Shown here piece by piece: positions 1 to 9,755 of a stretch of 42,610 bases of DNA. The DNA is from Oscillospiraceae bacterium (GTDB taxonomy: Bacteria > Bacillota > Clostridia > Oscillospirales > Ruminococcaceae): the NCBI GenBank assembly GCA_029006135.1, contig JAQXGE010000009.1, positions 1 through 42,610 on the forward strand, given 5' to 3'. A program made the position numbers and the translations under genes. Below the pieces are notes generated by a model. The model saw only the letters and a list, made by a program, of their open reading frames with translations, had not been told where the DNA came from and did not search any database. The stretch's first letter is position 1; each line of letters begins with the position of its first letter.

Positions 1-485
1 CGGTCTGCTATGTGCAGGGCGGTCAGACCATCGGCGTAGGCGCCGGTCAGCAGAGCCGCATCCACTGCACCCGTCTGGCGGGTCAGAAGGCCGACAACTG
101 GCAGCTCCGCCATATGCCCAAGGTCCTGGACCTGCCGTTCCGTGACGACATTGCCAAGCCCAACCGCGACAATGCGATTGATGTCTATATCGGCGATACG
201 CCGGAGGATGTAATCGGCGATGACGTCTGGGCCGAGACCTTCACCCGTCAGCCCGAACCCCTGACGGCCGAGGAAAAGAAAGAATGGCTCAGCCATGTGA
301 CCGGCGTGTCCCTTGGCAGTGACGCCTTCTTCCCCTTCGGCGACAACATTGAGCGTGCCCGCCGCAGCGGCGTGACCGCTATTGTTCAGCCGGGCGGTTC
401 CATCCGTGACGCACAGGTGATTGAGACCTGCGATAAGTACAACATCGCGATGGCATTCTGCGGAATCCGGCTGTTCCATCACTAA
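1..485 (+). CDS. purH: AICAR transformylase, C-terminal part (partial, 5' end outside window)
   Basis: The frame is open from the first complete codon at position 3 to a TAA at 483-485, giving about 160 C-terminal residues. The piece begins VCYVQGGQTIGVGAGQQSRI, the conserved C-terminal block of the AICAR formyltransferase domain, and ends in the typical IAMAFCGIRLFHH. The family transfers a formyl group from 10-formyl-THF to AICAR, the penultimate step of IMP synthesis, in the cytosol. A segment of about 70 residues between the RLAG block and the GSDAFFPFGDNI block looks longer than in the bifunctional E. coli-type PurH. That hints at the stand-alone clostridial form without an IMP cyclohydrolase domain, but the N-terminus is not visible, so this stays inference. 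purD, purL and purB follow on the same strand, which supports a purine operon. Confidence 0.9.
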   Translation, partial: VCYVQGGQTIGVGAGQQSRIHCTRLAGQKADNWQLRHMPKVLDLPFRDDIAKPNRDNAIDVYIGDTPEDVIGDDVWAETFTRQPEPLTAEEKKEWLSHVTGVSLGSDAFFPFGDNIERARRSGVTAIVQPGGSIRDAQVIETCDKYNIAMAFCGIRLFHH

Positions 486-611
486 GCTATAACGAGGCCC
501 TGCATGACTGTTTTTGGTGAAAAAAGAGCTTCCCTGCGCCTGCTGTTTGACAGCGGGTTGGGTTGTGTACGCTTTTTTGCCAAGCGGTGCGGGGCTTTTC
601 GATTTTTCCAG

Positions 612-670
612 CGCTCAGGACCCGGTTCTGAGCGGCGGGGACAGTTTTCGGGCGGGGTTCCGGCCGAAAA
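612..670 (+). other. Two tandem hairpins in the purH-purD gap
   Basis: The 215-nt gap between purH and purD contains no convincing gene. It has a stem 612-621 / 625-634 (10 bp, one G-U pair, 3-nt loop) and then a second stem, TTTTCGG 645-651 with CCGAAAA 664-670. Neither is followed by a good T-run, so they are not clear terminators. They may set mRNA stability or processing between the two genes. No promoter or riboswitch signature was recognised here. Confidence 0.4.
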
Positions 671-700
671 TGTAAAAGACGTTATAAAGGAGTTTTTGTC

Positions 701-1987
701 ATGAAAATTCTGGTTGTGGGCGGCGGCGGACGCGAGCACGCCATTATCCGCGCACTGAAAAAAAGCCCTGACTGCACCGAAATCTGGTGCGCACCGGGCA
801 ATGGCGGTATCAGCTATGACGCCAAATGCCGCGACATTCCTGCCACTGACGTGAAGGCAATGGTTGCCTTTGCCAAAGAGGAAGCCTTTGATTATGTCGT
901 TGTTGCGCAGGACGATCCGCTTGCATTGGGCATGGTAGACGCACTTGCGCAGGAAGGTATTCCGGCCTTTGGCCCCAACGCCGCAGCAGCCCGCATTGAG
1001 GCCAGCAAGGTATTCAGCAAAAATCTGATGAAGAAGTACGGCATCCCCACGGCCGACTATGAGACTTTTGATGATCCCGGCAAGGTTATGGCCTATATCC
1101 GCGAAAAGAACAAGTACCCGGTCGTTATCAAGGCTGACGGTCTGGCGCTTGGCAAGGGTGTTCTGATTTGCCAGAACGAGGCCGAGGCCGAGGCAGGCGT
1201 TCAGGAAATCATGCTGGACAAAAAGTTCGGCGCCTCCGGCAACCAAGTCGTTGTGGAGGAATTTTTGACTGGCCCGGAAGTGAGCGTGCTCTCTTTCTGC
1301 GATGGCAAGACCGTCAAGCCGATGGTTTCCAGCATGGACCACAAGCGTGCGCTGGACCATGACGAAGGGTTGAACACCGGCGGCATGGGCACGGTAGCTC
1401 CCAATCCTTGCTATACGCCGGAACTGGCGGCGGAGTGCATGGAAAAGATTTTCCTGCCCACCGTAGCCGCAATGGAAAAAGAAGGCTGCCCGTTCAAGGG
1501 ATGTCTCTATTTTGGCCTGATGATGACGCCGGACGGGCCTAAGGTGATTGAATACAACTGCCGCTTCGGCGACCCCGAAACCCAGGTGGTCCTGCCGCTG
1601 CTTGAAAGCGATTTGCTCACCGTCATGCTTGCCACGACCAACGGAACACTGGCCGAGACGGAAGTCCGCTTCAGCACCGATGCGGCGGCCTGCGTCATTC
1701 TGGCTTCGGGCGGCTACCCGGTTGCCTACGAGAAGGGCAAGGAGATTACCGGCCTGACAAACGGGCAGCTTCCCGATGCCAAAGATGTTACGGTGTACCA
1801 CGCCGGCACGGCGCTCAAGGATGGCAAGCTCGTCACCCATGGCGGGCGCGTTCTGGGCGTGACGGCCACGGCTCCGACGCTTGAACAGGCGCTTGAAAAA
1901 GCCTACGCCGCAACGGAGTGCATTTCCTTTGACAAGATGCACAAGCGCACCGACATTGGCGCACGCGCACTGGCCGCCATGCACTAA
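701..1987 (+). CDS. purD: Phosphoribosylamine-glycine ligase (GAR synthetase)
   Basis: A cytosolic enzyme of 428 residues, the normal family length, that joins glycine to phosphoribosylamine with ATP in the second step of purine synthesis. The N-terminus carries the family hallmark MKILVVGGGGREHAI. The ATP-grasp core is seen as KADGLALGKGV, EEFLTGPEVSVL and the metal-site block NCRFGDPETQ, followed by the small C-terminal domain. The ATG at 701 has a GGAG Shine-Dalgarno 9 nt upstream (TAAAGGAGTTTTTGTC). purL starts 16 nt after the stop, so the two genes are surely co-transcribed. Confidence 0.97.
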   Translation: MKILVVGGGGREHAIIRALKKSPDCTEIWCAPGNGGISYDAKCRDIPATDVKAMVAFAKEEAFDYVVVAQDDPLALGMVDALAQEGIPAFGPNAAAARIEASKVFSKNLMKKYGIPTADYETFDDPGKVMAYIREKNKYPVVIKADGLALGKGVLICQNEAEAEAGVQEIMLDKKFGASGNQVVVEEFLTGPEVSVLSFCDGKTVKPMVSSMDHKRALDHDEGLNTGGMGTVAPNPCYTPELAAECMEKIFLPTVAAMEKEGCPFKGCLYFGLMMTPDGPKVIEYNCRFGDPETQVVLPLLESDLLTVMLATTNGTLAETEVRFSTDAAACVILASGGYPVAYEKGKEITGLTNGQLPDAKDVTVYHAGTALKDGKLVTHGGRVLGVTATAPTLEQALEKAYAATECISFDKMHKRTDIGARALAAMH

Positions 1988-2003
1988 GATAGGGGGAATT
2001 TCA

Positions 2004-5000
2004 ATGGTATATCGTATTTATGTAGAAAAGAAACCCGGCTTTGACGGCGAAGCGCAGGGACTGCTGCACGAACTGACCGAGCTTGTTGGCATTACGAACC
2101 TCAAGGGTCTGCGCCTGCTCAACCGGTATGACGTGGAAGGCATTGACCGTGAACTGTTTGATAAAGCCATCCCCACCGTGTTCAGCGAACCGCCGGTGGA
2201 TGTGACCTATGACGAACTGCCTGCGGCACAGACCGTGTTTGCGGTGGAGTATCTGCCCGGTCAGTTTGACCAGCGCGCAGACTCCGCCTCCCAGTGCATT
2301 CAGCTGCTCAGCCAGGGCGAGCGCCCCGATGTGCGCAGCGCCCGCGTCTATCTGCTCGAGGGCGACCTCACCGCAGAAGATCTGGAGGCCATCAAGAAGT
2401 ACGTTATCAACCCCGTGGAAGCGCGCGAGGCATCCCTTGAGGTGCGCGACACCCTCAAGATGGAATTTGCCATTCCCACCAGTGTTGAGACGCTGACCGG
2501 CTTCCTCTCTCTCGATGACGCGGCGCTCGAAGCGTTCCGCGTTGAGAAGGGCCTTGCGATGGACCACGCGGACATTGTGTTCTGCCAGGAATATTTCAAG
2601 TCCGAGCACCGCGACCCGACCATCACCGAGATTCGCCTGATTGACACTTACTGGTCCGACCACTGCCGCCACACGACCTTCGGCACGATTCTGGATAACG
2701 TTCAGATTGACGATTCCGTGGTTCAGGCCGCTTTTGACCGCTATATGGCACTGCGGACCGAGACCGGCCGCGAGGAGAAGAACCGCAACCTGATGGATGT
2801 GGGCACCATTGCCGCCAAGGCGCTCAAAAAGCGCGGCGTGCTGAAGAATCTTGACGAGAGTGAAGAAATCAACGCCTGCACCGTCAAGATCAAGTGTGAT
2901 GTGGACGGTGAGGAACAGGATTGGCTGTTCCTGTTCAAGAACGAAACGCACAACCATCCCACCGAGATTGAGCCGTTCGGCGGTGCTGCCACCTGCATCG
3001 GCGGCGCAATCCGCGACCCGCTTTCGGGACGCAGCTATGTCTATCAGGCAATGCGCGTCACCGGCGCGGGCGATCCGCTCCAGCCGGTTTCCGAAACAAT
3101 GCCCGGCAAGCTGCCCCAGCGCAAACTTGTGACCACCGCTGCGGCAGGCTATTCCAGCTACGGCAACCAGATTGGCCTTGCCACCGGTCAGGTTGCGGAA
3201 CTGTACCATCCTGGCTACGTTGCCAAGCGCATGGAGATTGGCGCCGTTGTGGGTGCCACTCCCGCAAGCCATGTACGCCGCGAGGAGCCGCAGCCGGGCG
3301 ACGTTATCATTCTGCTCGGCGGACGGACCGGACGCGACGGCATTGGCGGCGCAACGGGTTCCAGCAAGGCGCACAAACTGACGAGCCTTGAGACCTGCGG
3401 CGCCGAGGTGCAGAAGGGCAACGCCCCCATTGAGAGAAAGCTCCAGCGTCTGTTCCGCCGGGAGGATGCCTGCCGCATGATTAAGCGCTGCAATGACTTC
3501 GGCGCAGGCGGCGTTTCGGTTGCCATCGGCGAACTGGCAGACGGACTGGATATTGACCTCAACAAGGTCACCAAGAAATACGAAGGCCTTGACGGCACCG
3601 AACTGGCCATCAGTGAGAGCCAGGAGCGCATGGCCGTGGCGGTTGCCGCCGAGGACGCGCCCCGCTTTATTGCTCTGGCCAACGAGGAGAACCTTGAAGC
3701 CACCGTTGTGGCTGTCGTCACCGAGGAGAAGCGGATGCGTGAGCGCTGGAACGGCGTGGCCATTGTCGACCTCTCCCGTGAGTTCCTCAATTCCAACGGT
3801 GCGGAGCGCCATGCGGACGTTCACGTTCTGCCCGGCACCGTCTGGCAGCCCCAGTGGGCCGGCCGCAGCTTTGCTGAAAAGCTGGAAAACCTTGTCACCG
3901 ACCTGAACGTGTGCAGCCAGAAAGGCCTTGGTGAGCGGTTTGACTCCACCATCGGCGCTTCCACCGTGCTGATGCCCTACGGCGGCAAATACCAGCTCAC
4001 CCCCGCCATGGCTATGGCGGCCAAACTGCCTGTGGACGGCGAAACCACAACCTGCTCCGGCATGGCATGGGGCTTTAACCCCTACCTGACCGAGGCGGAC
4101 CCCTACCGCGGCGCCTACATGGCCGTTGTGGAGAGCGTGACCAAGCTGGTCTGCGCCGGTTTCCGCCATGAGGATATGTACCTGACCTTCCAGGAATACT
4201 TCAAGCATCTCGGCACTGACCCGGAGCGCTGGGGTCAGCCTCTGGCGGCTCTGCTCGGTGCACTGGACGCTCAGATGGGTCTGGGCATTGCGGCCATCGG
4301 CGGCAAGGACAGTATGTCCGGCAGCTTTGAGGGTCTGGATGTTCCCCCCACGCTCGTGAGCTTTGCCACCGCAGTCGGCAAGACGAGCAACGTGCTCAGC
4401 CCCGAATTTAAGAAAGCCAACAGTTCCGTTGTCATCCTCAAGCCGCAGTACAAGAACGGCCTGCCTGAGATTGGCAGCCTGCTCGCCATCTACAAGACCG
4501 TTGAGCAGATGATTGATGAAGGCAAGGTTCTGGCCGCTGCTACCCCCGGCTACGGCGGTGTGGCTGAGGCGCTGTTCAAGATGTGCGTGGGCAACCATGT
4601 AGGTCTGAGCCTGAGCCGTGACATTAAACTTGACGACCTGTTCAAGCCCTGCTACGGTGCTGTCATCCTGGAACTGCTTGAGCCTGCCGCCGGTGAGTTC
4701 CTAGGCTTCACCACCGTGGATTATGTCCTTACGGCGGGCGGCAACCCCATTGACCTTGCTCCGCTGCAGGACAAATGGGAAGGCAAACTCGAGCCGGTTT
4801 TCCCCTACCGCAAACCGGGTGAGCACGTGGAAAAGCTCGAATACAAGACGACGCTCTTCCAGCGTGTTGCGCCTGCCGTACGTCTGGCAACGCCGCGGGT
4901 CATCATCCCCGTATTCCCCGGCACCAACTGCGAGTATGACACGGCCCGCGCCTTCCGCCGCGCCGGTGCCGACCCGCGTGTGCTGGTTCTGCGCAACCTG

Positions 5001-5690
5001 ACGCCCGCCGATGTTGCCGAAAGCTGCGAAGCGCTGGTGCGGGAAATTGATCAGGCGCAGATTCTGATGCTGCCCGGCGGCTTCAGCGGCGGCGATGAGC
5101 CGGATGGTTCCGCCAAGTTTATCACGGCGTTCTTCCGCTCCCCTGCCGTGGCGGACGCGGTCAACCGTCTGCTCAATCAGCGCGATGGTCTGGCGCTGGG
5201 CATCTGCAACGGCTTCCAGGCGCTCATCAAGCTGGGTCTTGTTCCCTACGGTGAGATTCGTCCCATCACGGAAAATGACCCCACGCTGACCTTCAACACG
5301 ATTCACCGCCACCAGAGTATGCTTGTGCGCACCCGCGTGGCCTCCAACAAGAGTCCCTGGCTCAGTGAGTGCAATGTTGATGACGAACATCTTATTGCCA
5401 TCAGCCACGGTGAAGGCCGCTTTGTCTGCAATGACGAACTGCTCGCTCAGCTGATTGCCAACGGTCAGATTGCCACGCAGTACGTTGATTTGGACTGCGA
5501 ACCGACGATGGACCAGCGGTACAACCCCAACGGCTCGGTGCTTGCGATTGAAGGCATCACCAGCCCGGACGGCCGCGTCTTCGGCAAGATGGGTCACAGC
5601 GAGCGCAGCGGCGACAATCTTTACAAGAATGTGACCGGTGACAAATATCAGCCTATCTTTGAGGGCGGCGTAAATTACTTCAAGCTGTAA
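2004..5690 (+). CDS. purL: Phosphoribosylformylglycinamidine synthase, single-chain type
   Basis: 1228 residues. Converts FGAR, ATP and glutamine to FGAM in de novo purine synthesis. Domain order visible: a PurS-like N-terminal domain (about 1-85), a linker with [13 protein letters not shown], two AIRS-type synthetase halves ([13 protein letters not shown] in the first) and a C-terminal glutamine amidotransferase from about residue 963. The amidotransferase nucleophile is Cys1068 in LGICNGFQ, and His1198/Glu1200 in GHSER complete the triad. It is therefore the long fused form, not the PurS/PurL/PurQ complex of bacilli. The frame is open upstream to 1881 inside purD, but the ATG at 2004 has AGGGGG 7 nt before it and begins with the expected [10 protein letters not shown], so I take this start. 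Confidence 0.97.
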   Translation: MVYRIYVEKKPGFDGEAQGLLHELTELVGITNLKGLRLLNRYDVEGIDRELFDKAIPTVFSEPPVDVTYDELPAAQTVFAVEYLPGQFDQRADSASQCIQLLSQGERPDVRSARVYLLEGDLTAEDLEAIKKYVINPVEAREASLEVRDTLKMEFAIPTSVETLTGFLSLDDAALEAFRVEKGLAMDHADIVFCQEYFKSEHRDPTITEIRLIDTYWSDHCRHTTFGTILDNVQIDDSVVQAAFDRYMALRTETGREEKNRNLMDVGTIAAKALKKRGVLKNLDESEEINACTVKIKCDVDGEEQDWLFLFKNETHNHPTEIEPFGGAATCIGGAIRDPLSGRSYVYQAMRVTGAGDPLQPVSETMPGKLPQRKLVTTAAAGYSSYGNQIGLATGQVAELYHPGYVAKRMEIGAVVGATPASHVRREEPQPGDVIILLGGRTGRDGIGGATGSSKAHKLTSLETCGAEVQKGNAPIERKLQRLFRREDACRMIKRCNDFGAGGVSVAIGELADGLDIDLNKVTKKYEGLDGTELAISESQERMAVAVAAEDAPRFIALANEENLEATVVAVVTEEKRMRERWNGVAIVDLSREFLNSNGAERHADVHVLPGTVWQPQWAGRSFAEKLENLVTDLNVCSQKGLGERFDSTIGASTVLMPYGGKYQLTPAMAMAAKLPVDGETTTCSGMAWGFNPYLTEADPYRGAYMAVVESVTKLVCAGFRHEDMYLTFQEYFKHLGTDPERWGQPLAALLGALDAQMGLGIAAIGGKDSMSGSFEGLDVPPTLVSFATAVGKTSNVLSPEFKKANSSVVILKPQYKNGLPEIGSLLAIYKTVEQMIDEGKVLAAATPGYGGVAEALFKMCVGNHVGLSLSRDIKLDDLFKPCYGAVILELLEPAAGEFLGFTTVDYVLTAGGNPIDLAPLQDKWEGKLEPVFPYRKPGEHVEKLEYKTTLFQRVAPAVRLATPRVIIPVFPGTNCEYDTARAFRRAGADPRVLVLRNLTPADVAESCEALVREIDQAQILMLPGGFSGGDEPDGSAKFITAFFRSPAVADAVNRLLNQRDGLALGICNGFQALIKLGLVPYGEIRPITENDPTLTFNTIHRHQSMLVRTRVASNKSPWLSECNVDDEHLIAISHGEGRFVCNDELLAQLIANGQIATQYVDLDCEPTMDQRYNPNGSVLAIEGITSPDGRVFGKMGHSERSGDNLYKNVTGDKYQPIFEGGVNYFKL

Positions 5691-5728
5691 CCGCTTTGCG
5701 GACAGCCACTTCGGAGAGGAGTTTCTTT

Positions 5729-7162
5729 ATGGCACATGACCGTTATATTTCCCCGTTCAGCACCCGATACGCATCGGATGAAATGCAGTATATTTTCTCG
5801 GACGACAACAAGTTCCGTACCTGGCGCCGTCTTTGGATTGCGCTGGCCAAGGCCGAACAGAAGCAGGGTCTGGACATTACCGATGAACAGATTGCCGAAC
5901 TGGAAGCGCACAAGGATGACATCAACTACGAGGATGCCGCTGCCCGGGAAAAGCTGGTGCGCCATGACGTGATGAGCCACGTCTACGCCTACGGCCTGCA
6001 GTGCCCCAAAGCCAAGGGCATCATTCATCTGGGCGCAACAAGCTGCTATGTCGGCGATAACACCGATGTCATCGTGATGCGGCAGGCCCTCGAACTGGTG
6101 CGCAAAAAGCTGATTGGCGTGATTTCCAACCTGGCGGATTTTGCCGAGCAGTACAAGGATATGCCCTGCCTCGCCTACACCCATTGCCAGCCCGCACAGC
6201 TCACCACGGTGGGCAAGCGCGCAACGCTCTGGATGAACGAGTTCTATATGGACCTGCAGGAGATTGACCATCAGCTTTCCCAGCTTGCGCTGCGCGGCGT
6301 CAAGGGTACGACCGGAACGCAGGCCAGCTTCATGGAACTGTTCAACGGCGATGCCTCCAAGGTTAAGGCAGTCGAGGCGGACGTCTGTGCCCAGATGGGC
6401 TTTGACAAGGTCGTTCCCGTCTGCGGACAGACCTACAGCCGCAAGGTGGATTACAATGTTCTTTCCGCCGTGGCAGGGCTTGCTCAGAGTGCGATGAAGA
6501 TGGCCACCGACATCCGCCTGCTTGCCAACTTCAAGGAGATGGAGGAGCCGTTTGAGAAGAATCAGATTGGTTCCTCCGCCATGCCCTACAAGCGCAATCC
6601 CATGCGCTGTGAGCGTATCTGCGCGCTTGCCCGCTACCTCATGACGGATGTTCTGAACCCCGCCATGACCGCCGGTACCCAGTGGTTTGAGCGCACGCTG
6701 GATGACTCTGCCAACAAGCGTATCTCGATGGCAGAAGGCTTCCTGGCCGCTGATGCCATTCTCAATATCCTGCTGAACGTTTCGGACGGACTGGTGGTTT
6801 ATCCCAAAGTCATCCGCAGCCGAGTGATGGCCGAACTGCCGTTCATGGCAAGCGAGAACATCATGATGAAAGCTGTCAAGAAGGGCGGCGACCGGCAGGA
6901 ACTTCACGAGCGTCTGCGCGAGCACGCTGTGGCTGCAGCCGCTGTGGTCAAGCAGGAAGGCAAGCCCAACGACATGATTGCCCGCGTGGAAGCCGATCCT
7001 GCGTTCGGTCTGACCCGTGAGGAAATCGAGGCAGAGCTGACGCCTGAAGCCTTTACCGGCCGTGCTCCGCAGCAGGTGGAAGAATATCTCAACGAGGTCA
7101 TTCGTCCTCTGCTCGCTGCCAATGCCGATGCAGTGGGCCAGAAAGCTGAATTGAGCGTTTGA
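5729..7162 (+). CDS. purB: Adenylosuccinate lyase
   Basis: 477 residues of the fumarase/aspartase superfamily. It cleaves SAICAR to AICAR and adenylosuccinate to AMP, so it acts both in the IMP pathway and in AMP formation. The flexible signature loop is [10 protein letters not shown] at residues 282-291, and [12 protein letters not shown] and [11 protein letters not shown] are the other conserved substrate-binding blocks. The ATG at 5729 has GGAGAGGAG 6-14 nt upstream. An in-frame start at 5696 lacks a ribosome site and adds residues not expected in the family. Last gene of the purine run; a bidirectional terminator follows. Confidence 0.97.
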   Translation: MAHDRYISPFSTRYASDEMQYIFSDDNKFRTWRRLWIALAKAEQKQGLDITDEQIAELEAHKDDINYEDAAAREKLVRHDVMSHVYAYGLQCPKAKGIIHLGATSCYVGDNTDVIVMRQALELVRKKLIGVISNLADFAEQYKDMPCLAYTHCQPAQLTTVGKRATLWMNEFYMDLQEIDHQLSQLALRGVKGTTGTQASFMELFNGDASKVKAVEADVCAQMGFDKVVPVCGQTYSRKVDYNVLSAVAGLAQSAMKMATDIRLLANFKEMEEPFEKNQIGSSAMPYKRNPMRCERICALARYLMTDVLNPAMTAGTQWFERTLDDSANKRISMAEGFLAADAILNILLNVSDGLVVYPKVIRSRVMAELPFMASENIMMKAVKKGGDRQELHERLREHAVAAAAVVKQEGKPNDMIARVEADPAFGLTREEIEAELTPEAFTGRAPQQVEEYLNEVIRPLLAANADAVGQKAELSV

Positions 7163-7196
7163 TCAAGCACTCTGCAGTGCCTGACTTGTTAAAATG

Positions 7197-7245
7197 AAAA
7201 CCTCCCGGGAATCAGTGAAAGGGCTGCTTCCCGGGAGGTTTTTTT
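7197..7245. terminator. Bidirectional terminator between purB and ftsQ
   Basis: A perfect 15-bp stem, left arm 7197-7211 and right arm 7228-7242, flanked by an A-run on the left and a T-run to 7245 on the right. It lies between the convergent purB (+) and ftsQ (-) genes and can stop transcription in both directions. Confidence 0.93.
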
Positions 7246-7278
7246 GATGATATTGTGCGCAGGAAAATGATTTGCCGC

Positions 7279-8577
7279 TTATTCGGCAGGCTCCTGTGTA
7301 TCCGGTTCGGGTTCTGCAGAAGGTTCGGGGGTGGGCGTTGGCTCCTCCGCCGGGGTAAAAACAGCTTCCGTGGACCCGTCATCTTTTTGGTTGGAGACAT
7401 CAAGTGTTCCGCGGTCACTGGACGTCAGGCCGCTGCCGCGGGTATCCAGAATAATAGCGGCGGCAAACCGGACTTTGTAGTCCAGATTGTTGGCAGTACC
7501 CAGCCGAACCGAGACACGTCCTTCATAAAGAACGCTGATTTCGTCCATATCCGTCATGGTAATCACGGTTGTGCCTTCCAGCAAGCCGTGTTTTTCCAAT
7601 TCGTCCAGCAGTTCATGCAGGACTTCGTTGGTCTGTGTATCAAGCTGCGCCTGCTCCGGTGTGGCCATTCCCGGCTCGGACGTCTCTGCGGCGGACTGCC
7701 CTGCGTATTCCAAGGTGAGATACGCGCCGGGTGCCGTGCTTTGCCCCTGCGCAAGGTTTGCCTCAAGAAGAACGAGCCCGCTCGGCTCTGTGTTCTCCAC
7801 ACGCAGAATCTTGAGCTGACCGCTCAAGACCAGCCAGCTGCCGTTATACAGCAGTTTGAACTGCTCGGCTGCGGGGCGTACCTTGATGACCACGGTACCG
7901 GGAAGCTGCACATCCACCCGGGCCACATCGAGATATGGCAAGGCTGAAAGCAGCTGCGCGGACTTTTCTTTGGTGGAAAAACCGAGAAGGTTGTCCCCCA
8001 CATTTACACCGACCGTGTCAATAATCTGCTGTTCGGTATAGATACCGGTGTCCGCAGGGGTGGTGCGTTCCGGCGTTTCAACCCGGAAATCTGTCACCTT
8101 GAACAGCAGGTTGATGGAAAGCACCACACCCAAAGCCAAAACGCCCGCCACGCAAAGCGCGCCCGCGATTGCCTTCCGGCGCCGGCGGCGTATCTGTTCC
8201 GCCCGCGTCACACGGCGCTGCGTCCCGGGTGCATTGCCGCGGTATCCGGGCTTTTGCGGGTTCTGCTGCGGGTGCTGCGTTCCTGCCTGCTGGCGTGACC
8301 GGTTATTCCCCGCGCCGGAAGGCTGTCTGGTGCTACGGCCGGGCGCCTGGTTCCGGCTGTTCGGCTGCCCATTTGCCGTCTTTGTGTTCTGCGGCGGACG
8401 CTGGGCGGCTGAACGGGCGTTGTTCTGCTGTTTTTTCTTCTTTTTTTTGCTGCGCGGCGCAGGTGCCGGGGCAGTGCTGCGCTCTAAACCGACACGATCC
8501 TGCACACTGCGGGGGGCGTGAGCCTGATGGGGAGGCACTTGATTTTTTTGACGGCGGCTGCGCTGGTCGCGATCCAT
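7279..8577 (-). CDS. ftsQ: Cell division protein FtsQ/DivIB
   Basis: 432 residues, single-pass membrane protein of the divisome FtsQ-FtsL-FtsB subcomplex. Layout: an unusually long basic, Gln/Pro/Arg-rich cytosolic tail (1-136, with a lysine run at 44-49 and RRRRRK just before the membrane), a transmembrane helix at about 137-159, an extracellular POTRA domain at about 160-236, the beta domain, and an acidic Pro/Glu-rich C-terminal end (EPTPTPEPSAEPEPD). Identification rests on topology, the POTRA-like start (VTDFRVETP, then PYLDVARVDVQLPGTVVI) and its place as the last gene of the dcw cluster. The ATG at 8575-8577 has AGGAGG 9 nt upstream. Confidence 0.88.
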   Translation of the reverse strand: MDRDQRSRRQKNQVPPHQAHAPRSVQDRVGLERSTAPAPAPRSKKKKKKQQNNARSAAQRPPQNTKTANGQPNSRNQAPGRSTRQPSGAGNNRSRQQAGTQHPQQNPQKPGYRGNAPGTQRRVTRAEQIRRRRRKAIAGALCVAGVLALGVVLSINLLFKVTDFRVETPERTTPADTGIYTEQQIIDTVGVNVGDNLLGFSTKEKSAQLLSALPYLDVARVDVQLPGTVVIKVRPAAEQFKLLYNGSWLVLSGQLKILRVENTEPSGLVLLEANLAQGQSTAPGAYLTLEYAGQSAAETSEPGMATPEQAQLDTQTNEVLHELLDELEKHGLLEGTTVITMTDMDEISVLYEGRVSVRLGTANNLDYKVRFAAAIILDTRGSGLTSSDRGTLDVSNQKDDGSTEAVFTPAEEPTPTPEPSAEPEPDTQEPAE

Positions 8578-8622
8578 ACATGTGCCTCCTTTCCTGTTGA
8601 TTGACTCGGTTGCTTCGGCGCG

Positions 8623-9741
8623 TCAGGCTTTGACGAGCGCCAGCAGTTTTTCTGTAATCAGTTCAAGGCTGTGCGGGTTGCCCAGCGTTGTGGCTGCCTG
8701 CCCCATTGCATTCAGGCGGCCCGGCTCGCCGAGAAGTTTCTGCACGGTCTCGATCAGTTTTTCCCCGGTCAGATCTTTTTCCTCAATAACCACGGCAGCA
8801 CCGGCGTTTTGCAGTTCCAGTGCGTTGTAATACTGGTGATTCTCCGCCACGTTGGGACTGGGGATCAGGATTGCGGCGCGGCCCATCGCTTCAAGTTCCG
8901 CCAATGTAAGCGCGCCGGAGCGGGAAATTACAAGGTCTGCCGCCGCAAGGAGCTGCGGCATATTGTCGATATACTCTTTCACCACAAGGTTTTCGCCGGG
9001 AGTGAATCCCTCTTTGGCCGCCAAATCCTTGAAAAGCTGAACACCTCGGCTTCCTGTGGCATGGAGATGCAGAATATTCTGCCCGGTCTTTTGCTCCCAT
9101 CCGCAAAGCTCTGCCACAACCTCATTGATGCGCCGTGCGCCCAGTGAACCGCCGAAGCTGAGAATTACCGTGCGGTCGCCGGCGTGAATGGCTTCACGCG
9201 CTGCGGTGCGGTCCTGGGTAAGAATCTCAGGGCGGACGGGATTGCCAACAACGATGGTCTTTTCGGGTGCACCGAGTTTTTCCACCGCAGCGGCGGAGGC
9301 GGCAAACACCACATCCACGTCCTTGGCAAGCAGCTTATTGGTCACGCCGGGGAAAGCATTTTGCTCATGAATGGCCGTATGGATGCCTTTTTTGGCTGCG
9401 GCCCGCACAACCGGGCCGCTGACATAGCCGCCGCACCCGATGACAAGGTCGGGTTTCACCTCACGCAGGATTGCCGCCGTGCGCGGCCCGGAGAGTGCAA
9501 GATGATAAAGCGCCACCACATTGCGGCCAATGTTTTTGGGCGTCAGTTTGCGCTGGAAACCGTTAATCTCGATATGATGGAACGGGTAGCCTGCCTTGGT
9601 GACAAGGCCGTATTCCATTCCCTCTTTCCGTCCGGCAAAATGGATCTCCGCCATCGGGTCCGCCTGACGCAGCGCGCCCGCAATCGCAAGGGCCGGGTTA
9701 ATATGGCCGGCCGTTCCGCCGGCAGCAATGAGAACACGCAT
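8623..9741 (-). CDS. murG: Undecaprenyldiphospho-muramoylpentapeptide beta-N-acetylglucosaminyltransferase
   Basis: 372 residues, GT28 family. Adds GlcNAc to lipid I on the inner membrane face to make lipid II. N-terminal glycine-rich loop AAGGTAGHINPALA, GCGGYVSGPVVRAA and the acceptor-side HEQNAFPGVTNK are all present. The donor site is seen in SFGGSLGARRINE and SRSGALTLAELEAMGRAAILIP. The Shine-Dalgarno AAAGGAG overlaps the ftsW stop codon, so the two genes are tightly linked. Confidence 0.97.
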   Translation of the reverse strand: MRVLIAAGGTAGHINPALAIAGALRQADPMAEIHFAGRKEGMEYGLVTKAGYPFHHIEINGFQRKLTPKNIGRNVVALYHLALSGPRTAAILREVKPDLVIGCGGYVSGPVVRAAAKKGIHTAIHEQNAFPGVTNKLLAKDVDVVFAASAAAVEKLGAPEKTIVVGNPVRPEILTQDRTAAREAIHAGDRTVILSFGGSLGARRINEVVAELCGWEQKTGQNILHLHATGSRGVQLFKDLAAKEGFTPGENLVVKEYIDNMPQLLAAADLVISRSGALTLAELEAMGRAAILIPSPNVAENHQYYNALELQNAGAAVVIEEKDLTGEKLIETVQKLLGEPGRLNAMGQAATTLGNPHSLELITEKLLALVKA

Positions 9742-9755
9742 TCAAAACAGCTCCT

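Noticed and set aside
504-704. Short 66-codon open frame between purH and purD
   Set aside because: No ribosome site, low-complexity composition, contains the two hairpins and overlaps the purD start; no recognisable family.
482-1984. Open frame of 500 codons opposite purD
   Set aside because: Antisense to a clear purD gene with no ribosome site and no protein family.
2001-4598. Open frame of 865 codons opposite purL
   Set aside because: Antisense shadow caused by strong third-position GC bias; no domain, and purL on the other strand is unmistakable.
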